From Castellaniella sp. (GTDB taxonomy: Bacteria; Pseudomonadota; Gammaproteobacteria; Burkholderiales; Burkholderiaceae_B): DNA of 64,000 bases. Position 1 is the first letter of the stretch; every line of letters begins with the position of its first letter. The translations under genes were made by a program, and so were the position numbers. Below the pieces are notes generated by a model, which saw only the letters and a program-made list of their open reading frames with translations, was not told the DNA's origin and did not search any database. The stretch is from assembly GCF_034675845.1 (NCBI RefSeq), contig NZ_JAUCCU010000001.1:806001-870000 (forward strand). The letters run 5' to 3'. Below, one piece after another: positions 26,083 to 36,341 of this stretch.

Positions 26083-27909
26083 CTACTTGATCAACCTGAG
26101 TTCTGTCAGCGCACCTGCAATCTGAGCAAAGGCTTCTGGCAATTTACTGGCATCTGAGACATCATAATAATTATCTCCAGAGGAGCAATTTTTCATGATG
26201 GATTTTTCCTTGACATCATTACTAAGGGTCAAAGTGAAAATACGAATTCCTTTTGCCTTAATATTGGAACACAATTGAGTCATGTAGTTATCCATGGCTG
26301 TTTTGGTAATAGCCTCTGTTCCAGGACTAGTGCCTGCCCATCCAATATCTGAATTTATTTTTGTGCAATTACTATTATAGTTAGATCCAGTGACATTATT
26401 TGGATTTAAAATTCTCAGTCCTGATACAGGACATTGATTAAAGGAACTCAAGCTACCAAGGCTTATTGTTTTACTTCCTTCATAAGTGTTATTACTTTGT
26501 TTATAAGCATAATTTAAACTAAACGCAGCGAATCCGCTGGAATACGCTTCGGATTGGCGCTTTACCACGCCGCTTGGCGCATTGTCTCCATCACTAAGCA
26601 GAACAATTACTTTATTTAATTTATCCGTATTGTAGTCGCGCGGCAGGCCTTCATTGCCCCATCCGCCTGTGCCTCGCCACGAGGGATCCAGCATACGCCA
26701 AGCCCAAATCAAACCCATACCAACATTAGTACCACCATAGCTTTGCATAGCATCCACAGACGAGCGTAAATATCCATGATCAAGCTCATCCTCTGTTCCA
26801 ATAAAAAACTTGATATTGGATCTTGCACAGTACTGAGGCTCCAATGAAAAGCGGGTTCTGACTACTGGATTACTACCACTGACAAATTCAGCATTTATTC
26901 TACGGTCTTTGTCTTTATCCGAGGGTGCGCCAAATCCAACGCCAGAAGAATAATTATCATTAAAAACTAGACTTTGATTGCCACTGAGACCAAAGCTGCT
27001 TTTTCCATAATCAACACTATAGATAGAAACCAATGGTTGAAACCCAGCTGTCGGGGTCAAGGCAGCAGCAGGCAAACGATTATTTGCAGTCCAATTTCCT
27101 TCAGGCTCAACAATACAACCCGACCAATTTCTAGACACGTAATTTTCTTGATCAGGAAAACGGTTCAGCCACCCAGTCATCCAGGATTTCGCTGTGGGTA
27201 TTGCAGACACATTAACCACATCGTTAAATGGCACCAGACCAATAAAAGCACCACGCACTTCGTCATCATCCACGTCCACATAGTCTCCTGCTCCTGCAGC
27301 AGCGGCATCCATCACTGTTTTAATCAAATCCTTAGTGGAGGTCTTCAGTACTTGCATCCGAGACTTACCCCCGCCCGCACCCTCATCCATCGATCCAGAA
27401 TTATCCAGAGCAAGCACCAACTCCAGATCATTGCGTACTTTACGGCGAGCCTCGTTGGTTACCGCAATAGGCCAAGAAGGCTGTTTGAAATACCCCATGC
27501 TTAACAGCGGCAAGTTGGTGCTTACGCTCATGGCAACACGCTGAGCAGTGCGGAAATTAGTATTTTCAGCCTTGTCTTCCATGTAATTTATTTTTAGATC
27601 ATCACAGGTCAAATTCAAACCCATGAAGCCTGAAGGCATATTTGCCATAAAATAATTACACGCATCCTGCTGCCAAATCAAATTCTGATCGGGGTCATTG
27701 GGGTTAAGGATTGCCAGCTTGCGACCAGCCGAAATGACCGTAGTGTCCAATGCACTTTGCATTTTAGCCTGTGCTACATTGTGCCTAACCATGTCAACAG
27801 CAAACAAGGAACTAGCCAATATGACGGCAAACGATAAAATGCTGATAATAGCAACAGCACCACGCTCATCATGCCGAAAATCACGTATAAAATTATTAAT
27901 TTTTTGCAT
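26083..27909 (-). CDS. tadG: TadG-like pilus-associated protein with von Willebrand A domain
   Basis: About 608 aa from the ATG at 27909. It opens with a TadE/TadG-type N-terminus (RHDERGAVAIISILSFAVILA) holding one membrane helix. From residue ~140 follows a vWA domain with a complete MIDAS motif, LALDNSGSMDEG, and VIVLLSDGDNAP further on; many Asn and Ser suggest an exposed adhesive surface. It is the last gene of the tad locus. TadG proteins act in assembly or anchoring of Flp pili at the envelope. An earlier in-frame ATG at 27948 is less likely. Confidence 0.83.
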   Translation of the reverse strand: MQKINNFIRDFRHDERGAVAIISILSFAVILASSLFAVDMVRHNVAQAKMQSALDTTVISAGRKLAILNPNDPDQNLIWQQDACNYFMANMPSGFMGLNLTCDDLKINYMEDKAENTNFRTAQRVAMSVSTNLPLLSMGYFKQPSWPIAVTNEARRKVRNDLELVLALDNSGSMDEGAGGGKSRMQVLKTSTKDLIKTVMDAAAAGAGDYVDVDDDEVRGAFIGLVPFNDVVNVSAIPTAKSWMTGWLNRFPDQENYVSRNWSGCIVEPEGNWTANNRLPAAALTPTAGFQPLVSIYSVDYGKSSFGLSGNQSLVFNDNYSSGVGFGAPSDKDKDRRINAEFVSGSNPVVRTRFSLEPQYCARSNIKFFIGTEDELDHGYLRSSVDAMQSYGGTNVGMGLIWAWRMLDPSWRGTGGWGNEGLPRDYNTDKLNKVIVLLSDGDNAPSGVVKRQSEAYSSGFAAFSLNYAYKQSNNTYEGSKTISLGSLSSFNQCPVSGLRILNPNNVTGSNYNSNCTKINSDIGWAGTSPGTEAITKTAMDNYMTQLCSNIKAKGIRIFTLTLSNDVKEKSIMKNCSSGDNYYDVSDASKLPEAFAQIAGALTELRLIK

Positions 27910-27995
27910 AAAGGCACCCATATTTTTGCCAATTACAATAAATAACACTAAATATTAATTATGAAAAAACGCTACAGCGTTGATAATTATTTAAA

Positions 27996-28604
27996 TTATT
28001 GCAAAGCATTGAGATCATCAAAACGCGGACGGTAAAATGACGCCGCTCTAAGCGTTCTTGGACCACCTAAAGCCTGCCAGTATCTCGAACTGATCACGAA
28101 AGGCTCAAATGTCTGGAATACCTCAACAATGACTATGGTATCGTTATCATTGGGCGCAGGTGTTTCAGTGCCTGTGTATTCTTGTTTGAAGTTTACACAA
28201 GCACCTGATCCATCACAGCGCTTTCCCCATTCAGGCATTGTTTTCCATACGGTCTTGGTCTGCTTATTTTGACCTGATCCTGTTGTTATATTTTCAGTTT
28301 TCAATAAACGAATTTGTAAACTACCCCCATTTTGGTAGTCTACAGGCCGCATCAAATCAGGCATTAGTGCACCATAGGTACACACATGGTCCGATAAATT
28401 ACAAGGGCCACCATCGAATAAATCTTGCTGCATGGACACGCCATCTGCTACTGAAAACGCCGCGCGTGTCATCAGAGCATCCGTACGAAAATACTGATAG
28501 AGCTCGACTACCCCCATGGCAAAAAATACCATCAAAGGCAATACAATGGCCGCTTCCACAGCGGCAATTCCATGGTCGGCACGAAAAAAATGACGGATAT
28601 TCAT
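27996..28604 (-). CDS. tadF: TadE/TadF-like pseudopilin
   Basis: A 202-aa protein with the TadE-like N-terminal helix FFRADHGIAAVEAAIVLPLMVFFAMGV (shown here across family positions), including the Glu typical of pseudopilins processed by TadV. The rest is a periplasmic domain with several Cys pairs (GGPCNLSDHVC, GKRCDGSGACVNF). It overlaps tadE by 4 bp and precedes tadG by 86 bp. TadE and TadF are minor pilin-like components needed for Flp pilus formation. Confidence 0.8.
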   Translation of the reverse strand: MNIRHFFRADHGIAAVEAAIVLPLMVFFAMGVVELYQYFRTDALMTRAAFSVADGVSMQQDLFDGGPCNLSDHVCTYGALMPDLMRPVDYQNGGSLQIRLLKTENITTGSGQNKQTKTVWKTMPEWGKRCDGSGACVNFKQEYTGTETPAPNDNDTIVIVEVFQTFEPFVISSRYWQALGGPRTLRAASFYRPRFDDLNALQ

Positions 28605-29116
28605 GGTTCATTTTGCACGATAACAGTGCGTTCAAAGCGAAAGAAATCCAAACCCATCAAGGAAATCAGCCCTGTCAGGCCTGGGCGTTCAAAGCCTAAT
28701 CTAAAAACCACCATATCTCCCGCATTTCCCAAATCGCAGATGATTTTGTCCTTATAATCCGGATCATTAATATCTTTGAAGCTATTATCTATCCCAGGTT
28801 TATAAACCTTTGCATCCGCATGCAGATTTTTCGCATCTGTCCAGATTGACAATGCATCTTCCATGATATTCATGACCCACTGGCGACAATCATCGTCCTC
28901 TAGCTTGACCTCATTCAGCTCTAAGACCTTGGCCTGCCTAACTACCCGACTGGCTGCGCGATCCAGGGTAGCATCCGCAATCAGCATGACGGCAACTTCC
29001 AAGCTGAGAAATATCACGATGAAAATCAAGGGCGCAACAATGGCGAATTCTAGCGCAGTAACACCTTTTTGATTGCGCCACAATCGGCGAGCGCTTATAC
29101 GGATTCGGTTCATGCT
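28601..29116 (-). CDS. tadE: TadE-like pseudopilin
   Basis: A 171-aa protein from the ATG at 29116; the frame also has an ATG at 29131 that would overlap the tadD stop region. The N-terminus WRNQKGVTALEFAIVAPLIF is the classic TadE processing site (G before V-T-A-L-E-F) and membrane helix. The remainder is periplasmic. It lies between tadD and tadF in the usual order and is coupled to tadF by a 4-bp overlap. Confidence 0.84.
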   Translation of the reverse strand, partial: SMNRIRISARRLWRNQKGVTALEFAIVAPLIFIVIFLSLEVAVMLIADATLDRAASRVVRQAKVLELNEVKLEDDDCRQWVMNIMEDALSIWTDAKNLHADAKVYKPGIDNSFKDINDPDYKDKIICDLGNAGDMVVFRLGFERPGLTGLISLMGLDFFRFERTVIVQNEP

Positions 29117-29131
29117 TACCCTTTGAATCAA

Positions 29132-29905
29132 TTATTTTTGATGGGTCCGCAAATAGCGATAAAACGCTAAATTGTCTTGTACCTGACCCCTGGACTGATA
29201 GCTAAGCAGGATATTTTCAGCGGTATCTTCACGGCCCAGCAAGCCATAGGCCAAAGCTAGATTATCCCGCCTTTGGGGCAAGCCATGATTGACCCCATCG
29301 TATCCCAGCAATACATTCACAGCTTCTCGTGGTTTTCCATCCAGGGCCAAAGACAGGCCCAAATTAGTACGCAATATTTCGTTACCACTATGTTTTCCCA
29401 AGCCCTTTCGATAGGTTTCTTGGGCCAAGCCTCGTTGGCCAGATAAATCATAAGCAACCCCCAGCCCTGATAGCACCAGGGGGTCGTCAGGGCTATCGAC
29501 CAACATAGCCTGATATTGCAGGATCGCCTGATCCAGATTACGTACACGAATATCCACACGCGCCAGAGCTAACCGCGCCTCAAGCAAGCCCGGACTAAGC
29601 TGCAGAGCCCGGTTATAACTTGCCCGCGCCGCGGCATAATCTGCAGACAGGAAATGGGCATCTCCCAACCCTACCCAAACATCAACATTTTTTGGATGCG
29701 TTTTGCTTAATTCACTATATAAGGACAAAGCAACAGGAACATCTCCGCTTTGCAAGGCACTGGCAGCAATACGCAACTCGCCAGCAGCCAACGCAGTAGT
29801 GTCTTGCAAGGTATCAATAGGCCGAACCACTGTTTGCGGAGCAGAACATGCTGCCAGCAAGAGCACCGAAGCCCAAATCAAAGATTTCTTAATCAGTATC
29901 AGCAT
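29132..29905 (-). CDS. tadD: TadD-like TPR lipoprotein
   Basis: A 257-aa lipoprotein: signal peptide with lipobox LLAAC at residues ~17-21, then tetratricopeptide repeats (ALSLYSELSKTHPKNVDVWVGLGDAHF..., AILQYQAMLVDSPDDPLVLSGLGVAYDL..., AQETYRKGLGKHSGNEILRTNLGL..., split here). TadD is thought to help assembly or localisation of the Rcp secretin. Position between tadC and tadE agrees. Confidence 0.85.
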   Translation of the reverse strand: MLILIKKSLIWASVLLLAACSAPQTVVRPIDTLQDTTALAAGELRIAASALQSGDVPVALSLYSELSKTHPKNVDVWVGLGDAHFLSADYAAARASYNRALQLSPGLLEARLALARVDIRVRNLDQAILQYQAMLVDSPDDPLVLSGLGVAYDLSGQRGLAQETYRKGLGKHSGNEILRTNLGLSLALDGKPREAVNVLLGYDGVNHGLPQRRDNLALAYGLLGREDTAENILLSYQSRGQVQDNLAFYRYLRTHQK

Positions 29906-29932
29906 CGCAATCCCATCTTTATCCAGAGCCGG

Positions 29933-30874
29933 TTATTGGCCGGAAAAAAACCGCATCAAGTTAATTACAGCCGGGCCAGCCCCCACAATAATCACCGTTG
30001 GCAAAATAAACAGCATCATGGGGATCGTCATTTTTACAGCTAGTTTGGCTGCGGCTTCTTCCAGTCGCATCATTCGTGCTGTGCGTTCAGTTTTGGCCAG
30101 TATTCTTAAGGCCTGTGTGATTGCTGTTCCATATTTTCGAGCCTGAATTAAAGTGCTGACAAAAATACGGATGCCTTCCAAGTTTGTTCGACTAGCCAAG
30201 CCATTTAAGACGAATTCTGTATCGCTACTTAGTTTTAGCTGCGAGGCGGTTAATTTAAATTCATCCGCCAACGCCGGAGCAACCGTTTGCATTTCGATCG
30301 CTGTCCGGCTAAGGGTTGCATTTAAACCCAAACCCGCATTGGTACAGATGACCATTAAATCCAGAGCATCCGGCAATGCCTGACGGATAGCTTCCTGACG
30401 CCGCTTGACTTGATAATCCAGCACCAGGCGCGGAAAAAGGCTACCCAGGTAGGCAGCCACGATCATGCCCATGGTCCAGACTGTCTTGCCATACTGATCC
30501 AGGTAAGCCCCCCCAAACCAGGCCATCAAGCCCAACCCAGCCACCACACTGGCTACCGTTAAACCCAAAAGCACCAGCATGGCCTGATCCGAGCGATAGC
30601 CCGCTGAAACTAGTTTATTGCTGGACTCCAGCCGCTGCGCTGAGTTTAATAAAGGCAAGGCCCTGCCAAGGCGCAATAAGAACTTCATCCCCTGGCTCTG
30701 GATGTGCTGAACTGTTTTTTGCTCTACAACGGCAGACCCCTGCCGAGCAATTTCGGTCTTGATGCGGTCGCGCAAGCGCTGCCTGCGATTGGATCGTGCA
30801 TACAAATACAGCACAACGCCCAAAAGAACCAGCACAAGTAATAAAGCAGACATCCACTGGTAAGAGTCTTCCAT
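29933..30874 (-). CDS. tadC: TadC, type II secretion F-type inner-membrane platform protein
   Basis: A 313-aa membrane protein with a T2SSF domain: QALPDALDLMVICTNAGLGLNATL near residue 165, and helices at the N-terminus (~8-26), 100-150 and the C-terminus (MTIPMMLFILPTVIIVGAGP). With TadB it forms the inner-membrane platform for the TadA ATPase. It follows tadB by 3 bp. Confidence 0.9.
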   Translation of the reverse strand: MEDSYQWMSALLLVLVLLGVVLYLYARSNRRQRLRDRIKTEIARQGSAVVEQKTVQHIQSQGMKFLLRLGRALPLLNSAQRLESSNKLVSAGYRSDQAMLVLLGLTVASVVAGLGLMAWFGGAYLDQYGKTVWTMGMIVAAYLGSLFPRLVLDYQVKRRQEAIRQALPDALDLMVICTNAGLGLNATLSRTAIEMQTVAPALADEFKLTASQLKLSSDTEFVLNGLASRTNLEGIRIFVSTLIQARKYGTAITQALRILAKTERTARMMRLEEAAAKLAVKMTIPMMLFILPTVIIVGAGPAVINLMRFFSGQ

Positions 30875-30877
30875 GGT

Positions 30878-31864
30878 CTATATTTTAATATCTGATATTT
30901 TTTGAATCAGGAAAATACCCACTATCAGCATACCTCCAACCACCCATAGCAGGGTATGCCCCGTTTTAGTCAAGAACAGAGTTTCAATATACTTTGGGTT
31001 AGATGCATACAAGACTCCTACGATAACAAATGGAATCGCAGATAATAGGCGACCAGAAAACCGACCCTCCGCGGTTAAGGCTTTGGCCTTTAGCTGCAAA
31101 TCTCGCCGTGCACGGATAATCCCTGAAAGATTTTCCAGAGCTTCTGCAATCGATCCTCCCGATTCGCGCTGCAGCAGCACACAAACAGAAAAAAAGGTAA
31201 AGTCCGGCAATAGAATGCGTTGTACCGATTTATCCAACACATCTTGTAAATCTTCGCCCAACAACAAGCCATTACCTATCCGCAGGAACTCTGGCCCCAA
31301 TGGAGCTTTAAACTGCAGACCCACCTGACGCAAGGCCTGAGTAATTGGTATCCCAGCCTGACTGGATCGGACAATCATATCCATTGCTTCGGGCATCTGA
31401 ATAAGAAACTTCTTGTTGAAACGGCTTAATAAAAACCGATATAACCAAATACCAACCAGCAATGGCATCCCGAAAACAGCCATCCCGGCCACCCACAGGC
31501 CGCCTGGCAAGACCCCTGACATGACCAGGGCCACACCAGCCAGCCCCATTACCAGCAAGACCGACAAAAAATTTCTGACCCCATGGCTACCGGTAACCGT
31601 ATCCAAGCGATTCAAGTAATAGCCCAGACTACCCAGGGACTCACGGCGGCGACGACGATGGGATTCAGTTCGGGCACGGCTCAAGTCCCGGGCAACTGCC
31701 TGGTTGTTTTTGCTCCCTCCAGATCGATCCCGGATCGATTCCAGACGCTGGCGGATCTGATGCCTTGGCCGACGCCGCAGGACATCCAGGGCCAACAACA
31801 CGGCCAAGCCCAACAGGATCACCAGCAAAAAAAAGGCCAACGTAATGACATCAGCAGTGCTCAT
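30878..31864 (-). CDS. tadB: TadB, type II secretion F-type inner-membrane platform protein
   Basis: A 328-aa membrane protein with the T2SSF block MPEAMDMIVRSSQAGIPITQALRQVG near residue 160 and flanking helices. It overlaps tadA by 4 bp and precedes tadC by 3 bp. Its coding strand contains an eight-T run at 31827-31834 that is in frame, a useful control for the frameshifts at longer runs elsewhere. Confidence 0.9.
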   Translation of the reverse strand: MSTADVITLAFFLLVILLGLAVLLALDVLRRRPRHQIRQRLESIRDRSGGSKNNQAVARDLSRARTESHRRRRRESLGSLGYYLNRLDTVTGSHGVRNFLSVLLVMGLAGVALVMSGVLPGGLWVAGMAVFGMPLLVGIWLYRFLLSRFNKKFLIQMPEAMDMIVRSSQAGIPITQALRQVGLQFKAPLGPEFLRIGNGLLLGEDLQDVLDKSVQRILLPDFTFFSVCVLLQRESGGSIAEALENLSGIIRARRDLQLKAKALTAEGRFSGRLLSAIPFVIVGVLYASNPKYIETLFLTKTGHTLLWVVGGMLIVGIFLIQKISDIKI

Positions 31865-33345
31865 GGACGCATCGCCTCGATTAGTGCATTTTCCATCCCG
31901 AAATACCGTGCTCGATCCGCGAAAATGGGCCGCAGGCCTGTACTATCAAAAGACCCCCGGACTTCCTCGTCAAAGGAGCTGGCATCATAACTAAAGTGAA
32001 ACAGATCTTGTGTCACGATAACATCGCCTTCCATGCCAGCAACTTCGGCAATGCTGGTGACCTTACGGGTGCCGTCGCGCATGCGTTCAACCTGAATGAT
32101 CAGATTTACCGCACTGGCAATCTGGCGACGGATGGTAAACAAGGGCAAATTACCATTGGCCATCATGACCATGCTTTCAAGGCGGCTTAAGGCATCTCGC
32201 GGGCTGTTGGAGTGCAGCGTGGTCATGGACCCGTCGTGTCCCGTATTCATCGCCTGCAACACATCCAAGGCCTCTTGCCCACGGGTCTCGCCCAGAATAA
32301 TACGATCGGGCCGCATCCGCAGCGCATTGCGCACCAGATCTCCCTGAGTAACCTGGCCTGTCCCTTCCAGGTTGGGAAGGCGGGTTTCCAAGCGCACAAC
32401 ATGGGGTTGCTGCAACTGCAATTCGGCAGCATCTTCGATGGTGACGATACGTTCGTGCGCTGAAATATGCCGTGACAATGCATTAAGCAAGGTGGTCTTA
32501 CCCGACCCTGTCCCCCCCGATACCACCATATTCATCCGGCAGGCAGCAGCAATTTCCAGCACCCGCGACATGGCCCCCGACAAACTGCCTCGGGCAGCCA
32601 GCCGGGCCAGGGTAAGGTCCCTGCGCGAAAACTTACGGATGGAAATCGACGCACCGTCAATGGCCAATGGTGGCAGAACGACGTTGACCCGACTACCATC
32701 CTGCAAGCGGGCATCAACCATGGGGCTGGTTTCGTCCACCCGACGGCCCACCGTAGAAGCAATACGCTGCGCCACATTGATGACATGCGCATTGTCGCGA
32801 AACTTAAGCGGGGTGAGTTCGAGTTTGCCATAGCGCTCGACAAAGACCTGATCAGGTCCATTCACCATGATGTCAGTCACGCTATCGTCCTGCAGCAATG
32901 GCTCGATGGGCCCCACGCCAAACATATCGTGCAGGATTTCCTGCCCCATCAGACGCTGCTCAGACAAGGTAACAGGCAAGTTTTCTGTGCGCACCGTATC
33001 CCGGATGATGGCATCAACTTCACGCTGCACGGTCTCATGCTTTTGATCGGCGGCCTTAGCTGCATCAATCGAACTGAATACCGTACGGCGAATGCGCCCA
33101 TAATGTTCAGAACGCACGACAGACTGGTTAAAATGTGCGGCAGATTGCGACGATAGACCCGCAACATCCGCCCCCGGAGGGGCGGGATCAAGCGCTATCT
33201 CTGGATATTCAGGCAAATTATCAGTAAGCAACTGACCAGACTGCAAAGCATGATTTGGCTTGGCATCCAGTAGTGTCTCGGGCTGTTCGACACCCAGCTG
33301 CACCGTAGACACAGCTGGCGCAGCAGGTCTGCGTCCAAAGCTCAT
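31861..33345 (-). CDS. tadA: TadA/CpaF secretion ATPase
   Basis: A 494-aa cytosolic GspE-superfamily ATPase that powers Flp pilus secretion. Visible motifs are Walker A VVSGGTGSGKTTLLNALSR near residue 280, the Asp box IVTIEDAAELQLQ, the Walker B region RMRPDRIILGETRG and the His box MNTGHDGSMTTLHSNS. The N-terminal ~110 residues are the variable region. It overlaps tadZ and tadB by 4 bp on either side, so the three are coupled. Confidence 0.94.
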   Translation of the reverse strand: MSFGRRPAAPAVSTVQLGVEQPETLLDAKPNHALQSGQLLTDNLPEYPEIALDPAPPGADVAGLSSQSAAHFNQSVVRSEHYGRIRRTVFSSIDAAKAADQKHETVQREVDAIIRDTVRTENLPVTLSEQRLMGQEILHDMFGVGPIEPLLQDDSVTDIMVNGPDQVFVERYGKLELTPLKFRDNAHVINVAQRIASTVGRRVDETSPMVDARLQDGSRVNVVLPPLAIDGASISIRKFSRRDLTLARLAARGSLSGAMSRVLEIAAACRMNMVVSGGTGSGKTTLLNALSRHISAHERIVTIEDAAELQLQQPHVVRLETRLPNLEGTGQVTQGDLVRNALRMRPDRIILGETRGQEALDVLQAMNTGHDGSMTTLHSNSPRDALSRLESMVMMANGNLPLFTIRRQIASAVNLIIQVERMRDGTRKVTSIAEVAGMEGDVIVTQDLFHFSYDASSFDEEVRGSFDSTGLRPIFADRARYFGMENALIEAMRP

Positions 33346-34548
33346 TTTTTACCTTTAGCGATCCGCTTCCACCAAGGCTCTGCTTGTTGAACAGTTGCTT
33401 CACCGGTAACCAAACCTGCCAAGGCCTGAATCCCGTGACTGAATTCACAACTGTCCGGCAAGGCTTGGCCTAGATTTTCCGCCAGTGAAGGGCCTTTTGC
33501 ATCATGAACAATAGTGGCCCGGATTGAATGGCCAGTCACCTCTTGGAAATCAGCATCCTGCACTTGATTGCGCACAGGTGCCCAAGGATGATTGAGAACG
33601 GCCAAGACAGTGGGCGGATTGGGCCGCGATTCAATGTGGCGCGTCAAACGGGATAAAGTACGAGCCGAATGGACAGAAGGGTCAGCCAATAAACAAACAA
33701 TATTGGTACGAGTCAAAATGCTTTCAACCAAGCCACCCGTGCGAGTCGGAACATCGACCACTACATAATGAAAGTACTGACTAAGTGCATCCAGCAGCTG
33801 ACTTAATGCATCAGGTGCAGGAATATATTCGTCCGAATAGTCCATTTCAGCCGCTAATACATAAAAATCCGGACTGATCTCAGCGAGGGAACGTTCCAGG
33901 TACTGGTGATCCAAACGACTGATATTGTTCAGCACATCAACCAGTCCCCCCCCCTCCTGGGCGCCCCAAGAGCCCTGGTCCGCAGCCATCATGTAAATTT
34001 AAATCCAAGTAAACCACGCGGCGACGGATGCCTCCTTGTCCCAGGATACGTGCCAGATGCGCCGCCACGGTCGTGGTGCCTACTCCACCTCGGGTGCCCA
34101 TCACCGCCACGCATTTTCCATAACGGCCCTGGCGAACACTGCTGGATTTATCCTGTACCAAAAACCGTCGCACCAGATCAGCATTCAAGGGCTTGACCAG
34201 ATAGTCCTGCACCCCGCGTTCCAGCAAACTGCGGTACAGGCCAACATCATTGCGTTCACCCACCACGTAAACCAGCACAGAAGGGTCACAGGCATCTGCC
34301 AATCGGGCTAAATCATCCAGCGCTCTGGTCGACGCTGAAATATCCACTAATAAGCGCTGTGGCGATTTTTCTTGTTTGACCAACCATGCAATCGCGGCAT
34401 CCACCCCGCCCTTATCTACATGAATATCAGTCACTACATCGGCTTGCAAGACGCCTCGCACTTCTTGTAAGCTGGCATCATCATGTAAAAATGCCACAAA
34501 CGAATACAAGCGACTGATGTCTTTGGCTTTGGTAATGCTGGTGACCAT
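33342..34548 (-). CDS. tadZ: TadZ/CpaE MinD-like localisation ATPase (frameshifted)
   Basis: Two frames form one CpaE/TadZ protein. Residues ~1-130 are an atypical receiver domain (FVAFLHDDASLQEVRGVLQA, ERGVQDYLVKPLNADLVRRF). Then comes a MinD/ParA-like ATPase with deviant Walker A GTRGGVGTTTVAAHLARILG and YLDLNLHDG. The frame breaks in nine C at 33946-33954 (minus-strand G-run); eight would join RPGGGG to LVDVLNNISRLDHQYLER and restore 401 aa. TadZ places the Tad machine at the cell pole. As written the ATPase domain would be cut in half. Confidence 0.85.
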
Positions 34549-34559
34549 TACGTATCCCT

Positions 34560-34961
34560 TTAGCTTCCAGACATGCTTGTGGTGTTGGATTTCTGAATTG
34601 GTGTCGTTTTGTTTTCGCGATAGCGCGTCACAGCAGAAGCCGCTGCATCAGGCTGATGCCCAGCATAGGGATTTGGCGCAACCAGATCACGGGGCCGAGC
34701 AACACTATTGGCTAAATTGGTATAAGTGGCGCAACCAAAAGCCAGCTTTGCACGATTATCAAATGGCCCACGCAAGGCATCCTGATGCAAACTGGCGCAC
34801 TGCGGCGGAATAGCCACCCATTGGCCGTTTTCTAGCTGCACCTTAATGACATCGGCATCCGGAACCAGGTGATAGTCGCGATCTGGAAAAGCGCAGGCCG
34901 ACAAAGCCAACACCGCGCCGGCAACCACCAAAACCCTTAGTGATGGGATAATAAAAACCAT
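34560..34961 (-). CDS. cpaD: CpaD-like pilus lipoprotein
   Basis: A 133-aa lipoprotein: signal peptide with lipobox LSAC at residues ~20-23, then the CpaD signature KLAFGCATYTNLANSVARPRDLVAPNPY (given here as family block near residues 72-98). CpaD is an outer-membrane-associated partner of the Tad secretin. It is shorter than alphaproteobacterial CpaD but sits in the expected place between rcpA and tadZ. Confidence 0.8.
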   Translation of the reverse strand: MVFIIPSLRVLVVAGAVLALSACAFPDRDYHLVPDADVIKVQLENGQWVAIPPQCASLHQDALRGPFDNRAKLAFGCATYTNLANSVARPRDLVAPNPYAGHQPDAAASAVTRYRENKTTPIQKSNTTSMSGS

Positions 34962-34970
34962 GCCAACCCC

Positions 34971-36341
34971 TTAATAAACAAACCCTGCTGCCCCGCTTAA
35001 GCGCGGTACAGTGCTTTGCAAGGGATCGTAGCCCATGCGCTGACTCAATAAAAATTCGATATCACTGCTGGCCCGCATACTGGCCACCGGATTGGTCAGT
35101 TGATCCGGACTGGTTGGGCGCACCAGATAAGGGGTAACAATAATCACCAATTCGCTTTTATGATTTTTATAATTGGTTGAAGAAAACAACTTACCCAGCA
35201 CGGGAATGCTACCCAGTCCAGGGATTTTATCAACCAAATCAGAAATATTATTTTGCAATAGCCCGCCAATCGCAAAACTTTGGCCGCTGGCCATTTCGAC
35301 CGTCGTTTCTGCTCGCCGGACTCGAATCCCGGGAATGGCCAAACCATCCACCAAAATGCTAGCGGACGGATCCAGTTCGCTGATTTCAGGCCGTACTTTC
35401 AGGCTGATCCGATCATCAGATAAAACAGTAGGCGTAAAATCCAGAGACACCCCAAAAGGCTTGAACTCGATGCTCATGGTGTCCTTGTCCTGCTTGACGG
35501 GGATAGGAAACTCGCCTCCCGCCAAAAAACTGGCGGTCTGCCCCGAGACCGCAGTCAAATTGGGTTCAGCCAATACCGTCAGCAGGTTTTCGCGGTCCAA
35601 CACATCGATCATGGCCTGGGCTGGTGCGCCAGACTTGGAGTATCCACCCAAAAACGAATACCCTTCGCCCGCCCCAATATAGCCACCAGCGCTATCCACA
35701 AAGCTGCGCCCGCTGATCAAGCCCGTCACAAATTGCCCGGGGGTGGCCACCACATTCCAGTTAATCCCCAGCTTTTGAGTAATAGCCTTGGACATCTCCG
35801 TCACCCGCACGCGCAAATACACCTGTGTCGGGCTATCTACATGAATACGATTAATCAACTGGTCTTTTTCACCCAAGTAAGGCTGGATCGTGCGAGCGAT
35901 CGCTTCGGTGACCTCGGCACTGGGGGCCGAACCCGACACCATCAAAGATCCCGGCGCAGACTCCAACGACAGCCGCAGGGCTGGAAACCGCTGAGTCAGG
36001 ATTTGCTGCAGTTCAGTCAGATTATGGCGCACCACGATGGATTCGCGCAGAATGCGCTTGCCGTCTGCATCCAAGGCATACAGCGTGGTTGTACCTGCCC
36101 GCTTGCCTACCACCAGGACAGACAGATTGCTGCCAGATTGCGCAGGCGGCACTTGGACATCAGCAATATTGGGATCGGCCACAAAGACAGTGCGAGCGTC
36201 TTTCATGGTTAAGACATCCCCGGCCCCGACAGCCAGATTCAGGGCCTGCGCTGCCGTTGATACCCCAAGCAAAGCCAGACACAGCAGTAAACCAGCCCGG
36301 ATCGGTCGACCTGACTGAATAGGCGAATTGATGCAAACCAT
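34971..36341 (-). CDS. rcpA: RcpA/CpaC outer-membrane secretin of the Tad system
   Basis: A 456-aa exported protein. After a signal peptide (to about residue 33) comes an N-terminal pilus-assembly domain (NLAVGAGDVLTMKDARTVFVA region), a BON-like segment, and the secretin domain with VYLRVRVTEMSKAITQKLGINW and the conserved FLAGGEFPIPV...VSLDFTPTVLSDDRISL...GLLQNN. It forms the outer-membrane channel for Flp pili. The start overlaps the rcpC stop by one base. Confidence 0.92.
   Translation of the reverse strand: MVCINSPIQSGRPIRAGLLLCLALLGVSTAAQALNLAVGAGDVLTMKDARTVFVADPNIADVQVPPAQSGSNLSVLVVGKRAGTTTLYALDADGKRILRESIVVRHNLTELQQILTQRFPALRLSLESAPGSLMVSGSAPSAEVTEAIARTIQPYLGEKDQLINRIHVDSPTQVYLRVRVTEMSKAITQKLGINWNVVATPGQFVTGLISGRSFVDSAGGYIGAGEGYSFLGGYSKSGAPAQAMIDVLDRENLLTVLAEPNLTAVSGQTASFLAGGEFPIPVKQDKDTMSIEFKPFGVSLDFTPTVLSDDRISLKVRPEISELDPSASILVDGLAIPGIRVRRAETTVEMASGQSFAIGGLLQNNISDLVDKIPGLGSIPVLGKLFSSTNYKNHKSELVIIVTPYLVRPTSPDQLTNPVASMRASSDIEFLLSQRMGYDPLQSTVPRLSGAAGFVY

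Noticed and set aside
28238..28699. A 153-codon + strand frame within tadF/tadE
   Set aside because: Antisense to two coupled tad genes with clear pseudopilin N-termini.
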